A DNA stretch of 64,000 bases from Chitinophagaceae bacterium (GTDB lineage Bacteria; Bacteroidota; Bacteroidia; Chitinophagales; Chitinophagaceae): the NCBI GenBank assembly GCA_016719015.1, contig JADKAZ010000015.1, forward strand, positions 186,001-250,000, read 5' to 3'. How positions within the stretch are numbered: the stretch's first letter is position 1; every line of letters starts with the position of its first letter. The notes under the pieces were generated by a model. The model was not told the origin of the DNA. It did not search any database and saw only the letters and a list, made by a program, of their open reading frames with translations. The position numbers were made by a program, and so were the translations under genes. Shown here piece by piece: positions 44,280 to 52,384 of this stretch.

Positions 44280-45668
44280 TCATTTTATTATGGCACCCTG
44301 TTCAATCCAGCAACGTATCACATCCCGTTCTTCGGGAGTCATATTGGTCTTATTGTTCTGCGGCATTGTTTTAGTGACGACGACCCGTTGCATAATGAGA
44401 TCTTTCTTTGCCACTATCTCTTGCGGGGTATCATATTTTACTCCATTAGGCGGAGCCGTATATATATTGTCAGTAGGTTGGGAAGAATGACAACCGATAC
44501 ATCGCTGCTGAATGATTGCATTCACTTCCGCAAAACTCACCTCCTTGCATTTGGTGGTTGATGCCTGCGGTGCGGTTGCATATGCCACTGCCAGTAATAC
44601 AATAACAGATGCCGGCATTATCCATACACTCAGCCGCCCCTGTTCCCGCAGGTTCAGCCAGTGCTTGATGCCGGCGCTGCCGATACTGATAGCTGCGAGT
44701 ACGATCCATTGATATTTATTGCCGAATGTGCTGGGAAAGTGATTGCTCACCATCACAAATAATACGGGTAAGGTGAAATAATTATTATGGATGGAACGGA
44801 AGAGTGCATTCTTACCCCGTTGCGGGTCAGGGGTTACACCTTTCTTTGCAGCATTTACCATCGCTTTTTGCGAAGGGATGATGACGAAGAAAACATTTGC
44901 CACCATGAGACTGCCAATCATGGCACCAAAATGAATGAATGCCGCACGGCCACTGAAGACATAACTGTAGAACCAGGCGAAGCCAATCAACAGCACAGCG
45001 CCGGTCAATACAAACAATAAAGTGTGTTTACGCAACGGCGATTTGCATAACAGGTCGTACATACACCATGCTGCAATGAAAGACCCGATGCTGATAACAA
45101 TTGCTTGCGCCGTACTCAGCTTCATTACATTGGTATCAATCATCATCGCCGATGCATTGAAATAATAAATGATGAGGAGCAATGCAAATCCGGAGACCCA
45201 GGTAAAATATGCTTCGTACTTGAACCAGTGCAGGTGTTTTGGTAAGGTTTTCGGGGCGCCTTTATATTTTTCTAAATAATAAAAACCACCGCCATGTACC
45301 GCCCAGAGGTTTCCGGCCAGCTCGTCTCTGACATTTTCTGTTCTGTTCAGCGCATTTTCCAAAAAAACAAAATAGAAGGAGGCGCCTATCCAGGCAATGC
45401 CGAAAGTGATATGCATGACCCTTACCACAATATTCAGCCACTCCATCAGGTGTCCTTCGTATATAGTTCCTTTCACCATAAAATAAATACTGGTAATGAT
45501 GGCGATAAGGATGAAAATAATGGCGGCATACAACCAGCTTTGAATCAGGCTTGTTTTTTCCTGCAACGCTTCGTCCGTTTCCTTTTTGTTAACCGCATGC
45601 ACTTTGTATGTCATAACAATAAGCATGACAAGAATGGCGGAGAATGATATGAGTAGTAAGGCAGGCAT
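44280..45668 (-). CDS. puuD: Urate hydroxylase, membrane-bound with cytochrome c domain
   Basis: Oxidises urate to 5-hydroxyisourate and passes electrons to the respiratory chain. The 462-aa protein has the PuuD layout: about eight membrane helices ('VVRVMHITFGIAWIGASFYF', 'HWFKYEAYFTWVSGFALL', 'SIHNNYFTLPVLFVMVSNHF') and a C-terminal cytochrome c domain with CIGCH (about residue 389) and a distal Met in 'TKTMPQNNKTNMTPEE'. It is divergent from the allantoinase gene, 93 bp apart, and sits next to HIU hydrolase and OHCU decarboxylase genes, which consume its product. The leader contains repeat copy R2-1 just upstream of the ATG. Confidence 0.93.
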   Translation of the reverse strand: MPALLLISFSAILVMLIVMTYKVHAVNKKETDEALQEKTSLIQSWLYAAIIFILIAIITSIYFMVKGTIYEGHLMEWLNIVVRVMHITFGIAWIGASFYFVFLENALNRTENVRDELAGNLWAVHGGGFYYLEKYKGAPKTLPKHLHWFKYEAYFTWVSGFALLLIIYYFNASAMMIDTNVMKLSTAQAIVISIGSFIAAWCMYDLLCKSPLRKHTLLFVLTGAVLLIGFAWFYSYVFSGRAAFIHFGAMIGSLMVANVFFVIIPSQKAMVNAAKKGVTPDPQRGKNALFRSIHNNYFTLPVLFVMVSNHFPSTFGNKYQWIVLAAISIGSAGIKHWLNLREQGRLSVWIMPASVIVLLAVAYATAPQASTTKCKEVSFAEVNAIIQQRCIGCHSSQPTDNIYTAPPNGVKYDTPQEIVAKKDLIMQRVVVTKTMPQNNKTNMTPEERDVIRCWIEQGAIIK

Positions 45669-45676
45669 TATTTATC

Positions 45677-45697
45677 TCTCGCAAAGACGCAAAGACG
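45677..45697 (+). repeat. R2-1: TCTCGCAAAGACGCAAAG..
   Basis: A 21-bp element starting TCTCGCAAAGACGC, 8 bp upstream of the puuD ATG. An inverted copy with 20 of 21 matches lies at 49042-49062. Confidence 0.65.
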
Positions 45698-45761
45698 TAT
45701 TTATTCCGATAGGCAAGGCTGCGTTTTTGTGTGAAACCAATCCTCAAAGTAGAAAATTGTT

Positions 45762-47132
45762 TTGATTAATTTTATAGATTCACTGATAACTACATATTCC
45801 TTGATTATTGATGCTGCCATACTAAGTAACAGAACCATCACCCCGGGTGGTATGCAAAGAGCTGTTGTATTAATGAAGGATGGAAAAATTATTGATGTGG
45901 TAACTGAAGTACCGCAGGGAGATTTTCCTGTAACAGATGTTGGTGATAATGTATTGATGGCTGGTATCGTTGACCCGCATGTACACATCAATGAGCCGGG
46001 CAGAACGGAATGGGAAGGATTTCATACGGCCACCAAAGCCGCACTGGCCGGAGGTATTACTGCTTTAGTGGAAATGCCATTGAATGCATCACCTGTAACT
46101 ACAACGGTGAAAGCTTTTGATGAAAAAATAAAAGCAGCCCAGGGGAAACTGCACACTAACTGCGGCTTCTGGGGCGGCATCATTCCCGGCAATCAAAACG
46201 AGATTGTACCATTGATAGAAAAAGGAGTCCTGGGTTTTAAAGCTTTCCTCACCCATTCAGGAATAGATGAGTTTCCCAATGTTACCGAAGCAGATCTGAG
46301 AAAAGCGATGCCGGTTATTGCAAAGCATGGATTGCCACTGTTAGTTCATTGCGAACTTTCAGATGCCACTCACCAGCCACTCACCACTCACCTTCACAAA
46401 AACTATCTTGCCTCACGTCCAAAACACTGGGAAGACAAGGCGATTGCCCTGATGATACGTCTGTGTGAAGAATTCAATTGCCGTACACATATTGTTCATT
46501 TATCTTCTGCTGATTCAATTGAACAAATTGCTAAAGCAAAACAGAAAGGTCTGCCTTTATCGGCAGAAACAGGTCAGCATTATTTATACTTTAATGCTGA
46601 AGAAATTGCAGAGGGGAGAACTGAATATAAATGTGCACCACCTATCCGGGAGAAAAAAAATAATGAACGATTATGGCAGGCATTGAAAGAGGGTATTATA
46701 GATTTTGTGGCTACTGATCATTCCCCTGCACCACCGGATATGAAAGAGATCGGCGCTGGTGATTTTATGAAAGCATGGGGTGGTATTTCTTCCCTGCAGT
46801 TTTCTTTACCGGTGTTGTGGACTGCTGCAAAGAACCATGGTTGCAACCTTGATGATATGGCCAAATGGTTATGTGAGAAACCAGCCGAGCTACCACAACT
46901 GAAATGGAAAGGCAAAATAGCAAAAGGTTATGATGCCGACCTTGTGATATGGAACCCGGAACAATCCTTTAAAGTTGATACTGATATGATTCATCATAAA
47001 CACAAGATTACTCCTTACCTTAACGAAGAATTGTATGGAGTGGTGACGCAGACATGGTTAGGCGGTGAGAAAGTGTTTGATGCAGGAAAATTTTTACATT
47101 TGAATAAAGGCCATATTTTATATCATGAATAA
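45762..47132 (+). CDS. allB: Allantoinase
   Basis: Hydrolyses allantoin to allantoate. A 456-aa cyclic amidohydrolase with metal ligands in 'GIVDPHVHINEPGRTEWEGF', a lysine in 'VLGFKAFLTHSG' (candidate carbamylated Lys), His in 'LLVHCELSD' and 'THIVHLSSADS', and Asp in 'VATDHSPAP'. The start is uncertain because no ATG precedes the conserved beta strand 'SLIIDAAI'; TTG 45762 is listed and TTG 45801 would remove 13 residues. It overlaps allantoicase by 8 bp and leads the rightward ureide operon. Confidence 0.93.
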   Translation: MINFIDSLITTYSLIIDAAILSNRTITPGGMQRAVVLMKDGKIIDVVTEVPQGDFPVTDVGDNVLMAGIVDPHVHINEPGRTEWEGFHTATKAALAGGITALVEMPLNASPVTTTVKAFDEKIKAAQGKLHTNCGFWGGIIPGNQNEIVPLIEKGVLGFKAFLTHSGIDEFPNVTEADLRKAMPVIAKHGLPLLVHCELSDATHQPLTTHLHKNYLASRPKHWEDKAIALMIRLCEEFNCRTHIVHLSSADSIEQIAKAKQKGLPLSAETGQHYLYFNAEEIAEGRTEYKCAPPIREKKNNERLWQALKEGIIDFVATDHSPAPPDMKEIGAGDFMKAWGGISSLQFSLPVLWTAAKNHGCNLDDMAKWLCEKPAELPQLKWKGKIAKGYDADLVIWNPEQSFKVDTDMIHHKHKITPYLNEELYGVVTQTWLGGEKVFDAGKFLHLNKGHILYHE

Positions 47133-48129
47133 TACAACAGCACCATCATTTACCCATCTCACAGACCTTGCGGCAGAACGATTGGGAGGTAAAGTAATTT
47201 TTTGTACCGACGACTTTTTCGCTGAAAAGGAAAACCTGCTGAAACCTGGGCGGGGTGTATTCATTCCTGATAAATACACCGACCGTGGTAAGTGGATGGA
47301 CGGATGGGAGAGCCGCCGTAAAAGGACAGAAGGCAACGACTGGTGTATTGTTCAACTGGCCACTTCCGGAAAAATTCATGGAATAGATATCGACACCAAT
47401 CACTTCCTTGGCAATCATCCTCCTTTCGCTTCTGTAGAAGCAGTGAACCACCCTCCGATGGAGAATATTGATTTTGCAAACCTGCACTGGAAAACAATTA
47501 TTCCCAAATCACCTTTGCAACCCGGGGCACAAAACTTTTTTGAGATAACAGACCATGATGTTTATACCCATCTTCGTCTGCATATTTATCCTGATGGTGG
47601 CGTAGCCCGGTTAAAAGTTTATGGAGAAGTATATAAAGACTGGAGTAACGTAGATGGCCGGGAGATACTCAACCTTGCAGATGCCACCAACGGTGCCAAA
47701 GCCATCCTTTGCAATGACATGTTTTTTTCCCATATGGAAAATCTCATTATGCCGGGACGTGGTATTAATATGGGCGACGGATGGGAAACCAAACGAAACC
47801 GGACACCGGGTAATAAAGATTGGGTAATCGTCCGGCTGGCACATAAAGGAAAAATTGAAAAGATATTGATTGACACCTGCCACTTCAAAGGGAATTATCC
47901 TGATAGCTGTTTAATTGAAGGCTGTGATATAGCCTATAAAGACGAAAGCAAGTTAGATAGTGATACAACTCAGTGGACGACTTTATTGCCTCAATCAAAA
48001 CTCAGCGCCGACCATGAACATTTTTTCCAGGAAGAGATAGTCAATAAAGGGCCTTTTACTCATGTAAGGTTATCTATTTTTCCTGATGGAGGTGTTAGCC
48101 GTATGCGGTTGTGGGGACGGGTAAAATAG
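47125..48129 (+). CDS. alc: Allantoicase
   Basis: Hydrolyses allantoate to ureidoglycolate and urea. The 334-aa protein contains two copies of the allantoicase domain, each starting with an 'ADDF-like' strand: 'VIFCTDDFFAEKENLLKPGRG' in the first and 'ILCNDMFFSHMENLIMPGRG' in the second. Each continues with 'DGWESRRKR' or 'DGWETKRNR', 'DWCIVQLA' or 'DWVIVRLA', and 'HLRLHIYPDGGVARLKVYG' or 'HVRLSIFPDGGVSRMRLWG'. It overlaps allB by 8 bp and precedes uraD by 50 bp. The urea released has no visible urease here. Confidence 0.95.
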   Translation: MNNTTAPSFTHLTDLAAERLGGKVIFCTDDFFAEKENLLKPGRGVFIPDKYTDRGKWMDGWESRRKRTEGNDWCIVQLATSGKIHGIDIDTNHFLGNHPPFASVEAVNHPPMENIDFANLHWKTIIPKSPLQPGAQNFFEITDHDVYTHLRLHIYPDGGVARLKVYGEVYKDWSNVDGREILNLADATNGAKAILCNDMFFSHMENLIMPGRGINMGDGWETKRNRTPGNKDWVIVRLAHKGKIEKILIDTCHFKGNYPDSCLIEGCDIAYKDESKLDSDTTQWTTLLPQSKLSADHEHFFQEEIVNKGPFTHVRLSIFPDGGVSRMRLWGRVK

Positions 48130-48179
48130 GGGGACGTAAATCGATTTTTTGAAAGCATATAATAATCTTCGTTCTCTTT

Positions 48180-48683
48180 ATGATACTTGAAGAATTAAAT
48201 TCATTGGATCCTAACCAGCTTAAAGAGGAACTGGCTAAATGTTGCGGCTCGTCTACCTGGGTGAAAATGGTAGCCACCTACTTTCCGGCGGATAGTGTAG
48301 AGGACTTATTAGAAGAAGCCGAAGTCTTGTGGTATGAATGCAGTGAAGACGATTGGAAAGAGGCTTTTGCCCATCACCCCAAAATCGGCGATGTGGAATC
48401 GCTGGCAAAAAGATTTGCTTCCACTGCTCAATGGGCATCGGGTGAACAAAGCGGAGTGAATGCGGCTAAGTCCGAAACAATTCAGGCACTGGCTGAAGGT
48501 AACCACCTGTATGAAGAAAAATTCGGCTATATCTTTATTGTTTGCGCCACCGGAAAATCAGCAGCCGAGATGCTGGCCATCTTACAGACAAGACTCAATA
48601 ACGAACCTGCAGATGAAATTAAAATTGCAGCAGCAGAGCAAAACAAAATAACAAAGTTGCGTCTTCAAAAACTATTAGCATGA
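48180..48683 (+). CDS. uraD: OHCU decarboxylase
   Basis: Converts 2-oxo-4-hydroxy-4-carboxy-5-ureidoimidazoline to (S)-allantoin. The 167-aa helical protein has the family motifs 'CCGSSTWVKMVATYFP', 'FAHHPKIGD' with the catalytic His, 'EQSGVNAAKSETIQALAEGN' and 'EKFGYIFIVCATGKSAAEML'. It overlaps uraH by 4 bp (ATGA), which couples the two steps that follow PuuD. Confidence 0.95.
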   Translation: MILEELNSLDPNQLKEELAKCCGSSTWVKMVATYFPADSVEDLLEEAEVLWYECSEDDWKEAFAHHPKIGDVESLAKRFASTAQWASGEQSGVNAAKSETIQALAEGNHLYEEKFGYIFIVCATGKSAAEMLAILQTRLNNEPADEIKIAAAEQNKITKLRLQKLLA

Positions 48684-49033
48684 GCCAGCTGACCACACAT
48701 ATTCTTGATACCACTACAGGAAAGCCTGCACAGGGTGTTACTATTGTTTTATTTCAGCAGGATCCGGTAGATCCTATCACGGCAGGATGGAGACAGATAG
48801 CTCTCGGTACCACTGATCAGGATGGACGAATTCCCAACCTGCTACCGAAAGAAGTTGTATTGGAACCGGGTATGTATAAAATGCATTTTGCAACAAAAGA
48901 ATATTTCGGGAAACAAAGTGTACAAACCTTTTATCCCTATGTGGAAATTACTTTTATAATAACCGGTCCGGAACATTATCATGTGCCTTTGTTATTAAAC
49001 CCATTTGGTTATTCCACTTATAGGGGGTCCTGA
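48680..49033 (+). CDS. uraH: 5-hydroxyisourate hydrolase (transthyretin-like)
   Basis: Hydrolyses 5-hydroxyisourate to OHCU. The 117-aa length fits the family. Signature residues: His in 'LTTHILDTTTGKPA', Arg in 'DQDGRIP', His in 'YHVPLLLNPFGYSTY' and the C-terminal 'YRGS' tetrapeptide. No signal peptide, so cytosolic. It is followed by repeat R2-2 and then the DUF6986 gene. Confidence 0.96.
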   Translation: MSQLTTHILDTTTGKPAQGVTIVLFQQDPVDPITAGWRQIALGTTDQDGRIPNLLPKEVVLEPGMYKMHFATKEYFGKQSVQTFYPYVEITFIITGPEHYHVPLLLNPFGYSTYRGS

Positions 49034-49041
49034 TTTCATTG

Positions 49042-49062
49042 CGTCATTGCGTCTTTGCGAGA
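49042..49062 (-). repeat. R2-2: inverted copy of TCTCGCAAAGACGC..
   Basis: Matches R2-1 at 20 of 21 positions in the opposite orientation. It lies between the uraH stop and the DUF6986 start. Confidence 0.65.
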
Positions 49063-49081
49063 AACCATTAAACCAACCATT

Positions 49082-50515
49082 ATGAATTTTTCCATTGCAG
49101 ATATTGAAAGAGAAATACTATTTAATTCTTTAAAGACAGCGAACATAAAGTTTCAGCAAACCTACCCGGGTGATAAACCTGACAGGCAAGCCGTGCATAC
49201 CGTGTATGGCGGGGCTAACCTTTTCAAATCTGATACTTGTATAAAAATGGGTGATATCGCATTGAAAAGTTTACAAACATATGCACCCGATTTTGTTACA
49301 CTGGCGAAAGTGTTGAAGATGGAAGGATATGAAGAGCTGCCCGATGACGAAAAGAAAATCGCCAAACTGGTAAAAAAACTGGATAAGATGGAGGAAGCAG
49401 AACGACATGCTTATCCGGCATGGCTTCCGTATACGGTCTACAATAAGATCATTCAAAAATTAAAAACGGAAGCGGTAGAGGATTTCCGCATCGACTTTGA
49501 AGACGGTTTTGGTAACCGGCCCGACGAGGAAGAAGATACTACTGCTATCAATGCTGCATCCGAACTGGCCATGGGAATGAATGAAAAAACAATATCACCT
49601 TTTATCGGTATCCGTATCAAACCATTTACGGAAGACCTGAAGAACAGAGGTGTAAGAACGATGGATATTTTCTTAACCACTTTGTTAGAAAAAACACACG
49701 GCCGACTCCCTGACAATTTTGTAGTGATGCTCCCGAAAGTCACCATACCGGAACAGGTAACTACCATGGTTCGTTTCTTTGAAATAATTGAGAAGAAAAA
49801 TAACCTGGCGAACGGCACTTTGAAAATGGAAACGATGGTGGAAGCCACCCAGATCATCATGGATGATGAAGGCCGTAATCCATTGATGAAAATTATCAAA
49901 GCAGGAGAAGGCCGGTTGATAGCCGCCCACTTCGGAACATACGACTATACTGCATCCTGTGGTATTACAGCTAAGTACCAGACAATGGCTCACCCGGTTT
50001 GTGATTTTGCACATCATATGACGAAAGTGGCATTAGCCGGTACCGGAATATTTTTATCAGATGGCGCCACGAATGTAATGCCTGTTGCTCCACACCGGGG
50101 TGATGATTTAACGGCGAAACAATTAAAAGAAAATCGCCAGTCTGTACATAATGCATGGCGAATTGGTTACAACCATACCATGCATTCCCTGGTTAATGGA
50201 TTTTACCAGGGTTGGGATTTAAACCCGGCACAAATACCAATGCGGTATGCCGCCACATACAATTTCTTTTTAAGCAGTATTGCTGATGCCACACATCGGT
50301 TAAAAACTTTTGTAGACCGAGCTGCTATCTCCACTCTCACCGGCGATATTTTTGATGATGCTGCTACGGGACAAGGCTTACTCAATTTCTTTTTAAAAGC
50401 CATGAATTGCGGCGCTATCAGCGAAGAAGAAGCAACGGCCACCGGATTGACAGTGGATGAAATTCGCAGCCGCTCTTTTTACAAAATTTTGCAAGGCAGA
50501 AGAAATAAAAAGTAA
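49082..50515 (+). CDS. DUF6986 protein, CitE/HpcH-like aldolase fold, in the ureide cluster
   Basis: A 477-aa cytosolic protein resembling the CitE/HpcH aldolase superfamily (TIM barrel, Mg-dependent C-C lyases and malyl-CoA enzymes). Visible features: 'FRIDFEDGFGNRPDEEE' (an acidic metal-site-like loop), 'GIRIKPF', 'FVVMLPKVT', 'METMVEATQII' and 'AHFGTYDYTASCGI', all in the superfamily's usual order. It closes the ureide operon after uraH. The cluster lacks a recognisable ureidoglycolate lyase and malate synthase, so a role in ureidoglycolate cleavage or glyoxylate condensation is an attractive inference. I recall DUF6986 genes near purine genes in other bacteria but cannot verify it here. 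ATG 49082 is preferred over TTG 49055, which lies in the repeat. Confidence 0.75.
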   Translation: MNFSIADIEREILFNSLKTANIKFQQTYPGDKPDRQAVHTVYGGANLFKSDTCIKMGDIALKSLQTYAPDFVTLAKVLKMEGYEELPDDEKKIAKLVKKLDKMEEAERHAYPAWLPYTVYNKIIQKLKTEAVEDFRIDFEDGFGNRPDEEEDTTAINAASELAMGMNEKTISPFIGIRIKPFTEDLKNRGVRTMDIFLTTLLEKTHGRLPDNFVVMLPKVTIPEQVTTMVRFFEIIEKKNNLANGTLKMETMVEATQIIMDDEGRNPLMKIIKAGEGRLIAAHFGTYDYTASCGITAKYQTMAHPVCDFAHHMTKVALAGTGIFLSDGATNVMPVAPHRGDDLTAKQLKENRQSVHNAWRIGYNHTMHSLVNGFYQGWDLNPAQIPMRYAATYNFFLSSIADATHRLKTFVDRAAISTLTGDIFDDAATGQGLLNFFLKAMNCGAISEEEATATGLTVDEIRSRSFYKILQGRRNKK

Positions 50516-50530
50516 CCCAGCTCCTTATCG

Positions 50531-50538
50531 TAAATTTG
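50531..50538 (+). promoter_or_regulatory. -7 box TAAATTTG before the saccharopine-dehydrogenase-like gene
   Basis: A perfect TAnnTTTG match 17 bp before ATG 50556; no clear -33 element. It would separate this gene from the ureide operon. Confidence 0.35.
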
Positions 50539-50555
50539 TTTCATAATTATCTCCC

Positions 50556-51668
50556 ATGACGATTGCTGTATTAGGTGCCGGAATGGTAGGCTCTGCTATT
50601 GCATTGGATCTTGCCAACGATCATACTGTTACTTCTTTTGACCTCAATGCCGCTAACCTTGCCGAATTAAAGGAAAGGAACGATGAAATACAAACAGTCG
50701 CCGCCGATCTTTCTCAATTTGAAGAATATGCGAACTGGCTTTCACCCTTCGATGTAATTGTTACAGCTGTCCCCGGATTCATGGGATATAAAACACTGGA
50801 AGCCGTAATCAAAACAGGTAAAAATGTTGTAGATATTTCCTTTTTCCCTGAAGATGCCTTACAATTAGATGCCCTGGCAAAAGAAAAGGATGTGATAGCT
50901 ATTACAGATTGTGGCGTAGCTCCCGGTGTCAGCAATTTTATCATCGGTCGCTACAATGAAGAAATGAAAATTGATTCTTTTGAATGTTATGTAGGAGGAT
51001 TGCCAAAAGAAAAAAAACCACCGTTCCAGTATAAAGCTCCTTTTTCTCCGGTGGATGTGATACAGGAATATATTCGTCCCGCAAGATTGGTGGAACAAGG
51101 AAAGATTGTTACAAAACCTGCACTAAGTGACAGAGAACTGATCCGCTTTGACGAGGTGGGAGAACTAGAGGCATTCAATACCGATGGACTTCGTTCACTG
51201 GTTTACACCATGGATCATATTCCTGAAATGAAAGAAAAAACATTACGTTACCCCGGACATATTGATTTAATCATATCCTTACAGCAAGCAGGTTTTTTTG
51301 ATACGGAACCACTTCGGATAAAAGAAGTGGATATTTCTCCATTGGATTTTACATCCAGGCTGCTGCTTAACGAGTGGAAGCTGGGTCCGGAAGAAGAAGA
51401 ATTTACAGTAATGAAAGTTGTTGTAAAAGGAGAAGGCCAAACGATTGAGTACAACCTGCTCGACCGGTATGATGCTGCCACCAAAACATCTTCCATGGCA
51501 AGGACAACCGGCTACACTTGTACTGCAGCCGTTAATTTAATTACCAAAGGCATGTTTACAGAGAAAGGTGTGTTTCCCCCGGAACTCGTAGGAAAAGACA
51601 AACGGTGTTTTGATTTTGTGATGGATTATTTGAAAACAAGAGATGTCGTCTGGAAGGTCACCCGGTAG
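50556..51668 (+). CDS. Saccharopine dehydrogenase-like NADP-binding oxidoreductase
   Basis: A 370-aa oxidoreductase of the saccharopine dehydrogenase family. The N-terminal Rossmann motif is 'IAVLGAGMVGSAIALDLA'; 'VVDISFFPEDALQLDALA' and 'DCGVAPGVSNFIIGRY' follow the family. The long C-terminal catalytic domain begins near 'VGGLPKEKKPPFQYKAP' and contains 'TLRYPGHIDLI'. It may act in lysine degradation or on another amino-dicarboxylate conjugate; no lysine genes adjoin. It converges with the LytTR regulator, with 2 bp between stops. Confidence 0.87.
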   Translation: MTIAVLGAGMVGSAIALDLANDHTVTSFDLNAANLAELKERNDEIQTVAADLSQFEEYANWLSPFDVIVTAVPGFMGYKTLEAVIKTGKNVVDISFFPEDALQLDALAKEKDVIAITDCGVAPGVSNFIIGRYNEEMKIDSFECYVGGLPKEKKPPFQYKAPFSPVDVIQEYIRPARLVEQGKIVTKPALSDRELIRFDEVGELEAFNTDGLRSLVYTMDHIPEMKEKTLRYPGHIDLIISLQQAGFFDTEPLRIKEVDISPLDFTSRLLLNEWKLGPEEEEFTVMKVVVKGEGQTIEYNLLDRYDAATKTSSMARTTGYTCTAAVNLITKGMFTEKGVFPPELVGKDKRCFDFVMDYLKTRDVVWKVTR

Positions 51669-51670
51669 TA

Positions 51671-52384
51671 TTATTTTTTTTCATTCCAAAAGGCCTCAAG
51701 GATGGCCCTGTATTTTCTGCCAACAGGGATTTCAAACCCCGGAAACTCAATCTTATTTCCCCCATAGAAATTAATATTTTCTTTTGCTATAATAAACGAT
51801 TTATGTACCCGCATAAAATCCATTGTACCCAGCATATCTTCCACGTCTTTCATCGTACTCCTTATTACATATTTATCAGTATTGCAATAAAGAATGATAT
51901 AATCTTTCATGGCCTGTACATGGGTAATAGAATTTCTTTTCAGGGCAATTCTCTTATTACCTGATTTTATCAGCAATGGTGATGCGGTATCTTTTTTATC
52001 TTCAAGTTCATGCTGTAGTTTTTGTAATTGTAAAAATTGGATGGCCCGGTTTGTTGCCACTTCAAACCGTTCAAAGCGAACAGGTTTTACAAGGTAGTCC
52101 AGTACTCCTAATTCAAATCCTTCCAGCGAGTAGTTTAAAAAAGCAGTGATAAAAATGGTCAGCGGCTTTTGTGGCAATTGTTTTAATAAATCAATGCCGG
52201 ATAATTCAGGCATTTCAATATCAAGAAAAAGTATATCCGGAGGATGGGCTGATAAATAAGTAAGTGCTTCCGGAGAAGAATAAAATTGGCCTGAAACAGT
52301 AAGCTGCGAAACACGACCAATGTATTCCAGTAAAACCCGGTGGGCCAGTGGTTCATCATCTACTATAACACAGTAATAAGTCAT
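51671..52384 (-). CDS. LytTR-family response regulator
   Basis: A 237-aa two-component regulator. Receiver: acidic pair in 'IVDDEPLAHR', phospho-acceptor Asp in 'LFLDIEMPELSG' (about residue 54), then Thr and Lys in 'FITAF' and 'DYLVKPVRFERF'. LytTR DNA-binding domain at ~140-237: 'ITHVQAMKDYIILYC', 'FMRVHKSFIIAKENI', 'GRKYRAIL'. It overlaps its kinase gene by 4 bp. A likely target is the divergent S41 gene at 53522 (inference). Confidence 0.93.
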   Translation of the reverse strand: MTYYCVIVDDEPLAHRVLLEYIGRVSQLTVSGQFYSSPEALTYLSAHPPDILFLDIEMPELSGIDLLKQLPQKPLTIFITAFLNYSLEGFELGVLDYLVKPVRFERFEVATNRAIQFLQLQKLQHELEDKKDTASPLLIKSGNKRIALKRNSITHVQAMKDYIILYCNTDKYVIRSTMKDVEDMLGTMDFMRVHKSFIIAKENINFYGGNKIEFPGFEIPVGRKYRAILEAFWNEKK

